The notes: generated by a model not told the origin, from the letters alone. Counted from the first letter of the stretch, positions 31,743-42,242 are shown. The stretch is DNA of 64,000 bases from Nitrososphaeraceae archaeon (GCA_016782225.1 JADDOW010000006.1:1213-65212), one strand, 5' to 3'. A program made the numbers and translations.

Positions 31743-32962
31743 TCAGGGAAAGGGCTGTAGGGATTAACATTTGGGTCAGGCGGCGAAGGAGACGCAATCT
31801 CCGGTAAAGACATGGCGGGCCTAGAAGTCAAGGTGGCCGTCAAATCCAATATCTGTCCGTTCCTATTAACCGTCAAGTTAATTTTATCACCCACCTTTTT
31901 GTTTGTGTCCAAGTAAGAGATAACATCGTCAATTCTTGTAATAGAAACATTATCCACCTTGATGAGTATATCTTTTCCAATAATTTGTTGCTGGCCATAC
32001 CTATCACCTTGTATAGTCATATCTTGCAAACCCGCCTCATCCGCTGGACCGTTTTCGACCACATTTTCAATTACTACGCCTTTGTAATCTCGCGGTAGTC
32101 CGAAACTCTCAGCTAAATCGGGTGTTAGTTTAAATCCAGCAATTCCAAGCCAGGGATGTTCATATGAGCCCCTTTCTATTAACGATGGAATCGTCCTTAA
32201 AACATCATTTGATGGAATGGCAAAACCAACCCCAGTGTAAGCTCCCGTATTTGAGAAAATGGCAGTATTCATTCCAACAACACCACCATTTAAGTCAATT
32301 AGTGGGCCACCAGAATTTCCGGGGTTTATTGCCGCGTCTGTCTGAATCACATTAGGTATTGAGTATCCAGAATCAGAATTGGGCAGGAGCCTACCCATTT
32401 GGCTCACAATTCCAAATGTTAATGTGTTATCCAAACCGTATGGGTTTCCAATAGCAAGCACAGGATCACCTACCTTTAGGTTTGTCGAATTTGAGAATAC
32501 CACCGGTATTAGGTTTTCCTCGGATGGATTGATTAATTTGATTACTGCAACATCCCCATATGGGTCTGTTCCCACCAATTGTGCAGAATACGTATTCCCA
32601 TCATTGAATGTAACAGTAATGTCATTGGACTCACTCACAACATGATAATTAGTTATAATGTAGCCAGACTTGTCATATACAAACCCAGAACCAAATTTTG
32701 TTGGTATTGGACTGTTATTAGTTGTGTCAAAAAATCGATTGGGGAAATCAGATGGACCGTATTCTGTGGTAATTTGAACAACAGAGTCCTTTACTTTATT
32801 AAACACATCGTTCAACAAAGAGTTATTCCCACTACCAAATAACCCAGAAATACTTGGTGTTTCGCCTTGGGCATGGACCCCAAATGGGTTTACAAAAGTA
32901 CATAGCAACATCAATAAACTCAAAGAAAGCATAGTGAAACGGATATTGAAAAAAACAACCAT
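31670..32962 (-). CDS. HtrA/DegP-like S1C serine protease with PDZ domain
   Basis: GSGFVYDKSGYIITNYHVV, YGDVAVIKL, DAAINPGNSGGPLIDLNGGVVGMNTAI, PDZ ENVVENGPADEAGL; signal peptide. Confidence 0.92.
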   Translation of the reverse strand: MVVFFNIRFTMLSLSLLMLLCTFVNPFGVHAQGETPSISGLFGSGNNSLLNDVFNKVKDSVVQITTEYGPSDFPNRFFDTTNNSPIPTKFGSGFVYDKSGYIITNYHVVSESNDITVTFNDGNTYSAQLVGTDPYGDVAVIKLINPSEENLIPVVFSNSTNLKVGDPVLAIGNPYGLDNTLTFGIVSQMGRLLPNSDSGYSIPNVIQTDAAINPGNSGGPLIDLNGGVVGMNTAIFSNTGAYTGVGFAIPSNDVLRTIPSLIERGSYEHPWLGIAGFKLTPDLAESFGLPRDYKGVVIENVVENGPADEAGLQDMTIQGDRYGQQQIIGKDILIKVDNVSITRIDDVISYLDTNKKVGDKINLTVNRNGQILDLTATLTSRPAMSLPEIASPSPPDPNVNPYSPFPDLRLPQLPELRLPQLPELRLPQLP

Positions 32963-33079
32963 ACTCCATATGATGTTATTTTATATTTATGTTTAATCAA
33001 GTAAAACCAAGAACACGGTATTGTTTGATTTAACGAAATTAATCAAGGAATTTTAATATACCGAGATAGAGAATCTCAT

Positions 33080-33916
33080 TTGAGTTATATAATGTCCCCA
33101 TCTTCCCCTACCACTTCTTCCCCTTCACCCACTTCTTCCAATTCTCCTTCTTCTCCTTCTGCCACCAACATCAATGAGAAGGACAATAAAGTCGTCGTCA
33201 TAAAGAACCTGAATTTGATGAACAATTCAGATGCAATTTTAGATGATGTGTCATTTGAGATAAAGAAAGGAGATTTCTTCGGGATAATAGGTCCAAATGG
33301 CGCTGGAAAAACAACCCTTTTCAAATGTATTCTTGGCTTAAACAAAGATTATTCGGGGACAATAACGGTTTTTGGCAAAGAAATAAAAAAAGAGCCAAAA
33401 GAAATATACAAAAAAATAGGGTATATACCCCAGTCAAATAAATTTGACACAAGGTTCCCAGCAACAGTAAAGGAAATAATACAGTTGGGCACAATAGGGA
33501 AAAAGATCGGCAAGGATAAAATAAACGAGTTAGTAAAACTAACAGGCATCTCAGAATACATGGATAAAAGAATTGGGGACTTGTCTGGCGGGCAACAACA
33601 AAGAGTTATGATAACCAAAGCACTAATCCATGAACCCGAACTTTTAATTTTAGACGAGCCCGCAACAGCCATTGATGTCAACATATTAAAGATATTCTAT
33701 AGACTACTGACAAAGTTAAACAAGGAAAAGGGAATAACAATAATTTGGTCTTCTCACGATCTTGACGCAGTCAATCTGTTATCAAACAAGATAGCCTGCA
33801 TCTACAAAAAACTATTGTTTCATGGTAGATCTGAAGAATTTTTTAGTGATGAAAATAATTTGAAAAAATTCTCTGAATCCTCAATGCACATACATATTAA
33901 GAATCATCATCACTAG
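33080..33916 (+). CDS. ABC transporter ATPase, metal-type (ZnuC/MntB-like), Ser/Pro-rich N-terminus and His-rich C-terminus
   Basis: GIIGPNGAGKTTLFKCILGL, DLSGGQQQRVMITKAL, LLILDEPATAID; tail SMHIHIKNHHH*. Confidence 0.85.
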   Translation: MSYIMSPSSPTTSSPSPTSSNSPSSPSATNINEKDNKVVVIKNLNLMNNSDAILDDVSFEIKKGDFFGIIGPNGAGKTTLFKCILGLNKDYSGTITVFGKEIKKEPKEIYKKIGYIPQSNKFDTRFPATVKEIIQLGTIGKKIGKDKINELVKLTGISEYMDKRIGDLSGGQQQRVMITKALIHEPELLILDEPATAIDVNILKIFYRLLTKLNKEKGITIIWSSHDLDAVNLLSNKIACIYKKLLFHGRSEEFFSDENNLKKFSESSMHIHIKNHHH

Positions 33917-34368
33917 GAACCTTTTGTACGACAAAAAAAGAGTACAAACTATTTGCATTATTTTTGAATGATAAGAAGAAAAAAAATAATTAATACAAAT
34001 CCAAAATAAAGTACCGAAACAGCTCAACAGATAATACATGGATACATAATCTTGGAAATAGAAACGGAGAATACCTTAAAAAGTTTTATATGGAATTAAA
34101 AGGAGAACTAACAAGGTATAATTTTTTTAGATAAGCAAAAGAAGACCACCGCCTTAATTTCAATTGAATTAGGCAAGCAAGTCATAAATCACCAATTATA
34201 TGTAACCACATAAAGACGGAATAAGTGCAGGTTCCACCACAGCAATACCAATAAGCCAACAAAACACTTCAAAGAAACGCAATTTAACTTTTAAATGATA
34301 TAAATCCCAAAACACTACAAAAAATTTATTAGGACAAATAAAAAATAAGAGAAGGACAAGGAGAAAAG

Positions 34369-34968
34369 GTGAAAGGAGAAAATGTTGGTGAAAACAAAAC
34401 TGGCAAGACAAGAAGCATTACATTCAGGCTTGAAAGCTCCATAATAGAAGAATTGCAAACAGAGGCAGATTACAGAGAAACATCGTTAAATGTTTTAATT
34501 AACCAAATATTACGCAGATATTCAAATTGGGAAAGATACGAAAATAAAATGGGAATGATACCAATTCCCAAAATTTTGCTTTCAAGCATTATAGATGAGA
34601 CAATAAAAATAGGAAAAGAAAACGGGATTGAAGACGTTTCAAATTTTAGGAATATCCTAATGAAGGATCTCTCTCAGATAGCATTCATCTTTCTAAAAGA
34701 TTCCGTGTTGCTTATAAAAAAAAATTACAACCTAATATCAGCTTTAGAAGTTTTGGAACAATACCTAAAAGTGGTTGGAATTAACTCAGACCACAGAATT
34801 GAAGATGATGGAAAACACACTTATGTGATCCAGCACAAACTCGGGGAAAACTGGTCATTGTTTATCAAAGAGTTTTTGATATTAATATTTGAAAACCTTG
34901 GTAAAGTAAAGGTGGACATTTCAAGTACCCACAACACAACAGTTGCTAAAGTTTTTATTAATTTATAA
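34369..34968 (+). CDS. RHH-like N-terminal domain protein (hypothetical regulator)
   Basis: RSITFRLESSIIEELQTEADYRETSLNVLINQILRRY is CopG/Arc-like. Confidence 0.55.
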   Translation: MKGENVGENKTGKTRSITFRLESSIIEELQTEADYRETSLNVLINQILRRYSNWERYENKMGMIPIPKILLSSIIDETIKIGKENGIEDVSNFRNILMKDLSQIAFIFLKDSVLLIKKNYNLISALEVLEQYLKVVGINSDHRIEDDGKHTYVIQHKLGENWSLFIKEFLILIFENLGKVKVDISSTHNTTVAKVFINL

Positions 34969-35067
34969 TACTTACGTCTAAAATACAATTATCAAATACA
35001 ATAAATATAAGATAACCGACTTTGGTTATACAGCTCATTAGTTATTTATTATATTTAAAAAATTGTG

Positions 35068-36132
35068 TTAAGGGGTTTGCCCTAATGCGTTCTTTCCGCT
35101 ATTTACCATATTTTGGAATGCAACATTATCACAGGAAACAATTGCATCCTTTCCTGAAACACACTGAGAGCTTTGCTCAGAGTATTGCCCCTGGCCTATG
35201 CCCTGGTCTGCGGAGTTTCCGCCATCACCGTTGTTGTCCCCAGTTCCACCATCCTGAGCTGCTGCACTGTTTCCGGTGTTTGCTTGGTTTTGAGCACCAA
35301 TGTTGTTGCAAGAAGCATCTATGCTACCACCAGCCACGCACTGAGAGCTTTGCTCAGAGTATTGCCCCTGGCTTATGCCCTGGTCTGCGGAGTTTCCGCC
35401 ATCACCGTTGTTGTCCCCACTTCCACCTTGTTGTCCTAATGCACTGTTTCCGGTGTTTGCTTGGTTTTGAGCACCAATGTTGTTGCAAGAAGCATCTATG
35501 CTACCACCAGCCACGCACTGAGAGCTTTGCTCAGAGTATTGCCCCTGGCTTATGCCCTGGTCTGCGGAGTTTCCGCCATCACCGTTGTTGTCCCCACTTC
35601 CACCTTGTTGTCCTAATGCACTGTTTCCGGTGTTTGCTTGGTTTTGAGCACCAATGTTGTTGCAAGAAGCATCTATGCTACCACCAGCCACGCACTGAGA
35701 GCTTTGCTCAGAGTATTGCCCCTGGCTTATGCCCTGGTCAGCAGAATTGCTGCCGTCATTGTTGTCGGACTTGTCGTCATCGTCATGGTTTTTTCCCTTG
35801 TTGTCGGACTTGTCGTCATCGTCATGGTTTTTTCCTTTATGATTGACCTTTTCGCAACCTGACGATTTTTCATCTCCCTCAGAAGGGTTAAAATCCTTAA
35901 TAGTATCTTTGCCTTTTCCACAGTCAAAATAGTCAGCACCAGAATAACCATGTAACACATCATCCCCATTTTTACCTTTTAATCTATCATCATTAGAGGT
36001 TCCTTTAATAGTATTATCATCATTATTGCCATTTATCGTTTTAGCGTACGCGTTCATATTCAAAGAACCCGTCATAACCATTCCGGTCAACAAAATGATG
36101 AATATGAATAAAACATGAACATTCATGTACAT
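35068..36132 (-). CDS. Secreted repeat-rich protein with a short RTX/Ca-binding-like segment
   Basis: Signal peptide MYMNVHVLFIFIILLTGMVMTGSLNMNAYA; RTX-like KGTSNDDRLKGKNGDDVLHGYSGADYFDCGKGKDTI; then tandem 59-aa repeats. Confidence 0.8.
   Translation of the reverse strand: MYMNVHVLFIFIILLTGMVMTGSLNMNAYAKTINGNNDDNTIKGTSNDDRLKGKNGDDVLHGYSGADYFDCGKGKDTIKDFNPSEGDEKSSGCEKVNHKGKNHDDDDKSDNKGKNHDDDDKSDNNDGSNSADQGISQGQYSEQSSQCVAGGSIDASCNNIGAQNQANTGNSALGQQGGSGDNNGDGGNSADQGISQGQYSEQSSQCVAGGSIDASCNNIGAQNQANTGNSALGQQGGSGDNNGDGGNSADQGISQGQYSEQSSQCVAGGSIDASCNNIGAQNQANTGNSAAAQDGGTGDNNGDGGNSADQGIGQGQYSEQSSQCVSGKDAIVSCDNVAFQNMVNSGKNALGQTP
35164..35755. repeat. 177-bp (59-aa) tandem repeat, copies starting at 35164, 35341, 35518 and 35695
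   Basis: ctgagagctttgctcagagtattgcccctgg recurs at exact 177-bp spacing. Confidence 0.9.
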
Positions 36133-36882
36133 AATATCATATTAAGTTTATTATTAATAAACTTTAGTGAACATTGTTATTCTAGGTAACTTTTTAATAA
36201 CGATACTTTTATGGAACCTGATAAAGTGTTAGAGAACAACATTCTAGAACTTAGAGCACATGATGGGGCTGGGCCGAGCGTAACAATTACCGACTGTTGC
36301 CAAATACAGTACACACTATATTCACAATGATATAATAATTAATTTGGTAGAATAATTTTATAGTCCTATATTGTGAATTCTTTTATCTATTAACATTATA
36401 TATTTTTGTAATAGAATAAAGTAACCACATTAGTAATTCAATAAAAGAAAAACTGTTGTTTATGTTTAATCAAAATCGGTAATTATATGAAATTTGGTAA
36501 AGATGCCCTACAGGCGTTATCGTGTGAGTTATAACAATCATCAGGCACATAGGGATTTTAATCCGAATCTTTAACATTTTTGTCAATTCAAATATAGCAA
36601 AAACTGCATGTTTTAATATATATTCTTTTTACAGCAAAGCATAGGAATTGGCATATTCTTAGTTAAACATTTTTTTGGTTTTAAAATGCCACATAACCAT
36701 TATTATCAAATTATAAAAACAACTTTTTGATTTTTTGCTATTTTTGAGGATTTGTTAAAGAAGCATCATGTTATAAAAAACATGAAAAAACTCTTTATTA
36801 TTTTTATTATAAAAACAAAGGTTTAACAACAAAAATAAAGAAAACGTTTTAAACAACCGCTGCCGCAAACAAATGTCGAAAT

Positions 36883-37263
36883 TTGTTGCTTTGGAGATAT
36901 TATTATGCCATTAAAAAAAACAATTATTTAAAAATTTCCATTATACTTATAGCCACATTTTCAGTTTTTGCAGTCATTTTAAACATAGAAGGAAGCAATT
37001 GTTTATCGAAAATTAATTCATTGGTAAATGAACAAGAATTAAACAAAACAGCCCAAACACAACAGCAACAACAATCTGAATCCCAACAGAATGAGAATGA
37101 AAATAAAATAAGAGAATCAGTCGGGCTAATAAACTATTGCTTCCTTGTCACCAACCTTTATGTTTATTCGCTGTTTGGGATAATAATTGGCATAATAATT
37201 ATCGCAATATGGTATATGAAATACAAAAAAATCTGGAGCAACATAATTAAAAGAAATAGATAG
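36883..37263 (+). CDS. Small two-TM hypothetical protein
   Basis: Hydrophobic ILIATFSVFAVILNI and LFGIIIGIIIIAIWYM segments; non-ATG start. Confidence 0.35.
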   Translation: MLLWRYYYAIKKNNYLKISIILIATFSVFAVILNIEGSNCLSKINSLVNEQELNKTAQTQQQQQSESQQNENENKIRESVGLINYCFLVTNLYVYSLFGIIIGIIIIAIWYMKYKKIWSNIIKRNR

Positions 37264-37401
37264 GCAGGCAATAGTCTGTTTGTTTTTTTCCGGCACTAAT
37301 GCATATCTAATTTATTTATTTGTTTTTTTATCTGAGTGATTATTAGCCACCTAAATTCCATAGATTTTTAAATAATTCCAATCAATGTAAAAACATACAG
37401 A

Positions 37402-39183
37402 TTGTATGACAACGATTCCATACTAGAACTAGTTAAATCATCATATTCAAACGCTCCCTCCTACAAGCAAGATTACTACGGAGTGCCCCAAAACTATAAA
37501 GATATAACGACTTTACAACAACTTTTAGAAAGTAACTACAAATACCGGCCAACTAAAGTTCAGTTAAGAGAAAATCTAATAGCAAAAATCAAAAACAACG
37601 AAAACCCATTCAAAGGCATAATAGGTTTTGAAGAAACCGTTATTCCAGCAGTTAAAAGAGCATTATTAGCAGGTCATGACATGTTGTTTGTTGGCCACAT
37701 AGGTCAAGGAAAAACAAAATTAGCTGAAAAACTGTCAGAAAACCTGCTCTCACCGATTCCAATAGTCGAGGGAACCATAACTAACGACATTCCAACCGAA
37801 ATACCCTATCCCCAACTTATCAACCTTTTACAAGATAAGGATATTCACAGAGCATTGCCTGAATTTTTTGTTTCAAAGGATTGTGAGGAGATCATAAAAA
37901 ACAACAAACTAAATACAAAAATTAAATGGGTAGATGGAAAGGCCAGATACAGATACATTTTAGCAACACCAGATATATCCGTAAAGGACTTGGTCGGTCA
38001 AATTGATGTTGTCAAGGTGATAAAAAAGGGTATTGGGGTATTTGACATAGACTCATACTCACCCGGCTATCTGTTACAGGCCCGATATGGCATTTTATGT
38101 TTGGATGAGTTACCCGTTCTTGACCCAAGAAAACAAGTAGCATTGCTAAGTGTTCTACAGGAGGGCAGGTTTACAACAGGTGCATATCCGGTATTTTTTA
38201 GGCCAGATGTGAAAATCGTTGCAACCGCAAATCCAATAGACTACACCCATTCCGGAAAAATAATTGAACCCCTGGCAGATCGCTTAAGGAGCCACATTGA
38301 AACCCATTACCCGAAAACGCTAGATGATGAAATACTGATTTTACTGCAGGAAATTGACATGTTATTGAGGAAAAACACGTTTTTGCCCGTATTCATATTG
38401 AAAACAGTTGTAAAAATATTCCAATCACTAAGAAACAATCCCGAAATAAACAGTGAAAGGGGTGTAAGTGTTCGGTCGACAATTCATTCACTTGAAATAA
38501 TAATAGGGGAAGTGGAGGTAATGAGGTCAGTACTCAATGACGTTCCAACCGTTCCCCGCTTTTCAGACATTTATTGTATGTTTCAATCATCCAAATTCGA
38601 ACTAGATGAGATAGAGGACACAACAGAAAACAAAATAAAGTTTTTAAACAATACGATTAGTGAAATCATCAGAGAAACATCAAAGGATTATTTTGCAAAG
38701 TTTATTGATTCAGAGGAACTGTCGAACATAAAAAAAGAGTTCAAAAACAAAGTTTTTACCGTCTTGCAAAACCAATATCAAAAGAAGCAGCAGCAGCAGC
38801 AACAAAAACCGGATAATTATTCCCCCTATTCCGCCTCATCCTCTTCCGAATCCAACGCGCATGGGTTAAACCCCGGCAACAGTAGTGGCGGTAGTTTACT
38901 GTATTCAGAACAGCTAAAGCAATTTCCGTTTACGAAAAAAATCGTTAGCAGAGCTATAGAGAAAATTAAAGGCGAACAGGCAGAATACATCAGAAAAGCT
39001 AAAAATACCAACATTTCCGCAAATCTTGAATATCTTGATTATAACAATGAAACCATTGGCGATTTTGACAAACAGGAAGAGACCCTGGCAACAATAACTG
39101 AATTGTTTTTAGAGTACCTCAGGTTTTCCACCCCCCCAATACTTGACAGAAAAGAAAACAGATTTGAGTGCATGGAAACATAA
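37402..39183 (+). CDS. ChlI/MoxR-like AAA+ ATPase (pair 2)
   Basis: MLFVGHIGQGKTKLAEKL, YGILCLDELPVLDPRKQVALLSVLQEGRFTTGAYPVFFRPDVKIVATANPIDYTHSGKIIEPLADRLRSHI. Confidence 0.88.
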   Translation: MYDNDSILELVKSSYSNAPSYKQDYYGVPQNYKDITTLQQLLESNYKYRPTKVQLRENLIAKIKNNENPFKGIIGFEETVIPAVKRALLAGHDMLFVGHIGQGKTKLAEKLSENLLSPIPIVEGTITNDIPTEIPYPQLINLLQDKDIHRALPEFFVSKDCEEIIKNNKLNTKIKWVDGKARYRYILATPDISVKDLVGQIDVVKVIKKGIGVFDIDSYSPGYLLQARYGILCLDELPVLDPRKQVALLSVLQEGRFTTGAYPVFFRPDVKIVATANPIDYTHSGKIIEPLADRLRSHIETHYPKTLDDEILILLQEIDMLLRKNTFLPVFILKTVVKIFQSLRNNPEINSERGVSVRSTIHSLEIIIGEVEVMRSVLNDVPTVPRFSDIYCMFQSSKFELDEIEDTTENKIKFLNNTISEIIRETSKDYFAKFIDSEELSNIKKEFKNKVFTVLQNQYQKKQQQQQQKPDNYSPYSASSSSESNAHGLNPGNSSGGSLLYSEQLKQFPFTKKIVSRAIEKIKGEQAEYIRKAKNTNISANLEYLDYNNETIGDFDKQEETLATITELFLEYLRFSTPPILDRKENRFECMET

Positions 39184-40789
39184 TTTGAACTCAAGCACCA
39201 ACAATAAAACATTTACCTATTTTTCAAGATCCATTGGAAATGATGGTGACGATAATGGTAACATGGAAAAAGATGTCAATGGAGGAGGAGGAGGAGGGGG
39301 TAAACAACAACCAAACCTTCACGATTTAGGCAACAAAATCAAAAACAATAACAACGAATTATTGAAACGCTTTTTCCCAGACATTTTAAAGGCACTAGGT
39401 AACAGGGCAATAAAAGAAAACACACCGTCTCTCCAAGAATTAGAGCAATATCTGCAAACCCATATTCAGGAGCTAGTGGCAGAAGAGAGGAAGAAAATGA
39501 TCAGGAAAAGAAAGATAGATGGTGACAGCAACGGTTTAAGCACCCAATCATCAGCATCAGAGAATGAAAGAAGACAGGTCAATCAAAGGCAGGAGAGCAA
39601 CAATAACCCATCATCATCAAGCCCTTCTTATGTTTCCCAGCAAGGTAACTTTAGGTTAAACTTTAACTTCAACAACACATCATCAGCAGCATCAAACCTC
39701 CCAATAGTAAGTCAATTAATAGAAAGGGGGTATCTGGTTGACTCAAACAAATGGCTAAAGAAAAGAGGATTTCTAAGAGTTGGGCAAGAGATACTATCTG
39801 AAATAATAAAATCATTAAAGGCAGACAAATTGGGAATGCATGAAACCAATTTTACTGGCAGCGGCGACATAGTGCAAGAAAACTCCAAAAGGTATGAATT
39901 CGGAAACGAAATATCAAACATCCACATCAATTCAACCATTAGAAACTTTATAGAAAGAAAAATAAAGAGCAGTTCCGATCCGGTGGAATTCCCACTAGAC
40001 ATCAACTATGAAGATCTAGAGATATACGAGACCATAGAAGAAATCCAGGTGGCAACAGTTTACTGCATTGATCTTAGCTCCACCATGAAATACTCATCAA
40101 TGTACAATGACCTGAGCAGAATAGAAGCTGCCAAAAGGGCATTGTGGTCTTTGTACATACTGAATAAAAAATTCTTCCCGTTAGACTCCATCTATCTGCT
40201 GGGGTTTGGGTCGGTTGCATCAAAGATAGACACATTTGACATCCCTTTTCTGAAAACATTTGAAACAAACGCCGATTTTTTGCACTACACAAACTACCAG
40301 GCAGCTTACAGGCTTGCAAAAAAAATACTGAAAAAAAACGGGGCTAAAAACAAAAGAATAGTAATGATTACCGATGGCCATCCAAGCGCATGCTTTATAG
40401 ACAATGCAAACGAAAGAGAAAAAATATCAAAGCAGAGGCCATATTCTCACTTTTACACACCAGATCAACAAGAATTAAACAGACATTACTCAAAACAAAA
40501 CAGCATAAAACTGGAGATAAAGGACAAACAGATAGTATATTTATGCTACAGGTACAGGCAAATAGACCAATACATTGGAGAGCAGACAATAAAAGAGGCA
40601 AAAAAAATTTTCAACGATGGCATAAACATTGACACCATAATGGTCAGTGAAGACGACACTTTGCTTGATTTTATCGATGAATTAGCCAAGTCCGTAAGTG
40701 GCAAGTCAATCTACATAAATCCAAAAGACATCGACAAAATACTAATAAAGGATTATCTGTCAAATAAAAAGAAAAAAATCAGAAAGTAA
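39143..40789 (+). CDS. VWA-domain protein partner of AAA+ (pair 2)
   Basis: VATVYCIDLSSTMKYSSM, LLGFGSVA, IVMITDGHPSACF; 41-bp overlap with the AAA+ gene; poly-Gly/Ser low complexity. Confidence 0.8.
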   Translation: MTEKKTDLSAWKHNLNSSTNNKTFTYFSRSIGNDGDDNGNMEKDVNGGGGGGGKQQPNLHDLGNKIKNNNNELLKRFFPDILKALGNRAIKENTPSLQELEQYLQTHIQELVAEERKKMIRKRKIDGDSNGLSTQSSASENERRQVNQRQESNNNPSSSSPSYVSQQGNFRLNFNFNNTSSAASNLPIVSQLIERGYLVDSNKWLKKRGFLRVGQEILSEIIKSLKADKLGMHETNFTGSGDIVQENSKRYEFGNEISNIHINSTIRNFIERKIKSSSDPVEFPLDINYEDLEIYETIEEIQVATVYCIDLSSTMKYSSMYNDLSRIEAAKRALWSLYILNKKFFPLDSIYLLGFGSVASKIDTFDIPFLKTFETNADFLHYTNYQAAYRLAKKILKKNGAKNKRIVMITDGHPSACFIDNANEREKISKQRPYSHFYTPDQQELNRHYSKQNSIKLEIKDKQIVYLCYRYRQIDQYIGEQTIKEAKKIFNDGINIDTIMVSEDDTLLDFIDELAKSVSGKSIYINPKDIDKILIKDYLSNKKKKIRK

Positions 40790-40859
40790 ACCACGTTGCC
40801 ACATATTATATACCCTGCATAAAAAAAGGAAAAAGACAGGGGCTGTGGTTTTGTTTCCA

Positions 40860-42242
40860 CTATCGGCTAGTTAGGAACTCAAACATCCTCAATACATCCT
40901 TTGTGCCGTTATTCAAATACTGCTTAACAACAGACTCTGTTTCTGTTCTATTGAAATTCAGGTAATCACCAAGGTTTCTGTTGTTGTTGTTGTTGTTGTT
41001 TGTTGCGTTTTCAGCGGAGCCAGACAATGGTGAGGATTGGGAGGTGGATAGCAAATTAGAAAGGAGGGAAGAGATCACTGCCGGGGAATCAGACAACCCG
41101 GTAGAGTTTGAAAACGAACGCACTGAGCCAATTAAGTTGTTAAATTCCGAAGTGTCCAGCCGTTGCGTTGCGTTATCAGACAGATTAAGCGAAGATAAAA
41201 GATCTCTAAAACCCTTTTCTACAGAGTTAACGGCGCCTTGTGATTGATTGGCCCCGTTTTGGGAGTTTGCCAAAAGATTGTTTATTGAATTCTCCAAGTT
41301 TTTCAATTCCCTGGAGTTATTTGTGATTTCATCTATACGTAGATCGGATTTTAGAGAAGACAAAACCCTATCTAGCAATAACGGAAAAGCCCCGGTATTA
41401 GAGGTGGGTGAAGGAGTTGTAGTGGCATTGGCATTGGCATTGGCATTGGCATTGGCATTGGCATTGGCATTGGCATTGGCAGTAGGGCTCAAGTCCAAAA
41501 CCTCCTCAACAATAGTAGACGCGGTTTTTATTTTAAAAGACTCGGTGATCGCGTTAATGACTGGAAGCGAGTTGGTGTAGTTTGCCGACTCCACCTCAAA
41601 ATTCAGAGAATAAAGGGTGTTGTCAACTATTGTTCCAACCTGAACCTCATCTATTGTGGAATTCTCAGAATAGCTTCTTGTTATTAACTTATAGGCAGGC
41701 TGTCCTGAGAGCAAAGCATCGGTGGATGCACTCAGTATCGTCACATCCTCATTTTGCTGTTGCATGTCATTAGCAAGATTTACCATGAAGGTTCCTATAC
41801 TGATATTGTTGGTTTGGCTAGTAGTGGCTGGTGAAGGCGATGGCGAAGGCGAAGGCGAGAAGGCATATTTTGACCCATTTAGAGTTTGAACAAAAACGTC
41901 CATCCATTGAATATATTTTTCTGGATAACCACCCACATCATCTACCGGGAAAAAACTAACCTGCTTTAATGTCTGATTTTTTAAATTACTTTCATCTATA
42001 AGGAATGTTGAAGGATACTTTAGGGAGAGCCCAAGTTCATTGTTCTCATAAGTGTTAAGATGGAGTGCTGCTGTTGTTGCACCTGCACCGGATCCAGAGT
42101 TATTAATTTGGGTATCTGATCTTTGGGCAAAAGAATTGTTATTGTTGAAAAAACCAAATTCAGGTGACGGCACGGCATACAAAATCGCTGACGAAACTAA
42201 AAAAACAATTAGCGAACATGCCAAAAATCCATTTATACTCAT
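40860..42242 (-). CDS. Secreted PsbP-like protein with (NA)n low-complexity linker
   Basis: Signal peptide; TYENNELGLSLKYPSTFLIDES...VQVGTIVDNTLYSLNFEVESANY PsbP/MOG1-like; TANANANANANANANANANA tract. Confidence 0.65.
   Translation of the reverse strand: MSINGFLACSLIVFLVSSAILYAVPSPEFGFFNNNNSFAQRSDTQINNSGSGAGATTAALHLNTYENNELGLSLKYPSTFLIDESNLKNQTLKQVSFFPVDDVGGYPEKYIQWMDVFVQTLNGSKYAFSPSPSPSPSPATTSQTNNISIGTFMVNLANDMQQQNEDVTILSASTDALLSGQPAYKLITRSYSENSTIDEVQVGTIVDNTLYSLNFEVESANYTNSLPVINAITESFKIKTASTIVEEVLDLSPTANANANANANANANANANATTTPSPTSNTGAFPLLLDRVLSSLKSDLRIDEITNNSRELKNLENSINNLLANSQNGANQSQGAVNSVEKGFRDLLSSLNLSDNATQRLDTSEFNNLIGSVRSFSNSTGLSDSPAVISSLLSNLLSTSQSSPLSGSAENATNNNNNNNRNLGDYLNFNRTETESVVKQYLNNGTKDVLRMFEFLTSR
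41424..41480. repeat. Hexanucleotide microsatellite (GGCATT) x ~9.5
   Basis: Direct reading; encodes the Asn-Ala tract on minus strand. Confidence 0.95.

Noticed and set aside
31552-31797. 81-aa minus-strand Cys-rich ORF (GSHSCRNF repeats)
   Set aside because: Third-frame reading of the HtrA 24-bp repeat; better explained by htrA and its out-of-frame anchor remnant.
33085-33345. 86-aa minus-strand ORF ending in Glu/Gly-rich sequence
   Set aside because: Antisense to ABC ATPase N-terminus; no independent support.
35164-35755. Possible CRISPR-like array
   Set aside because: 177-bp units are contiguous in-frame coding repeats without unique spacers.
35022-35862. Plus-strand ORFs (274, 88, 74 aa) rich in Cys/His
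   Set aside because: Antisense readings of the 177-bp repeat coding region; the minus-strand protein has signal peptide and coherent domains.
36211-36330. 39-aa ORF MEPDKVLENNILELRAHDGAGPSVTITDCCQIQYTLYSQ
   Set aside because: Too short, no recognisable motif; could be chance in a non-coding gap.
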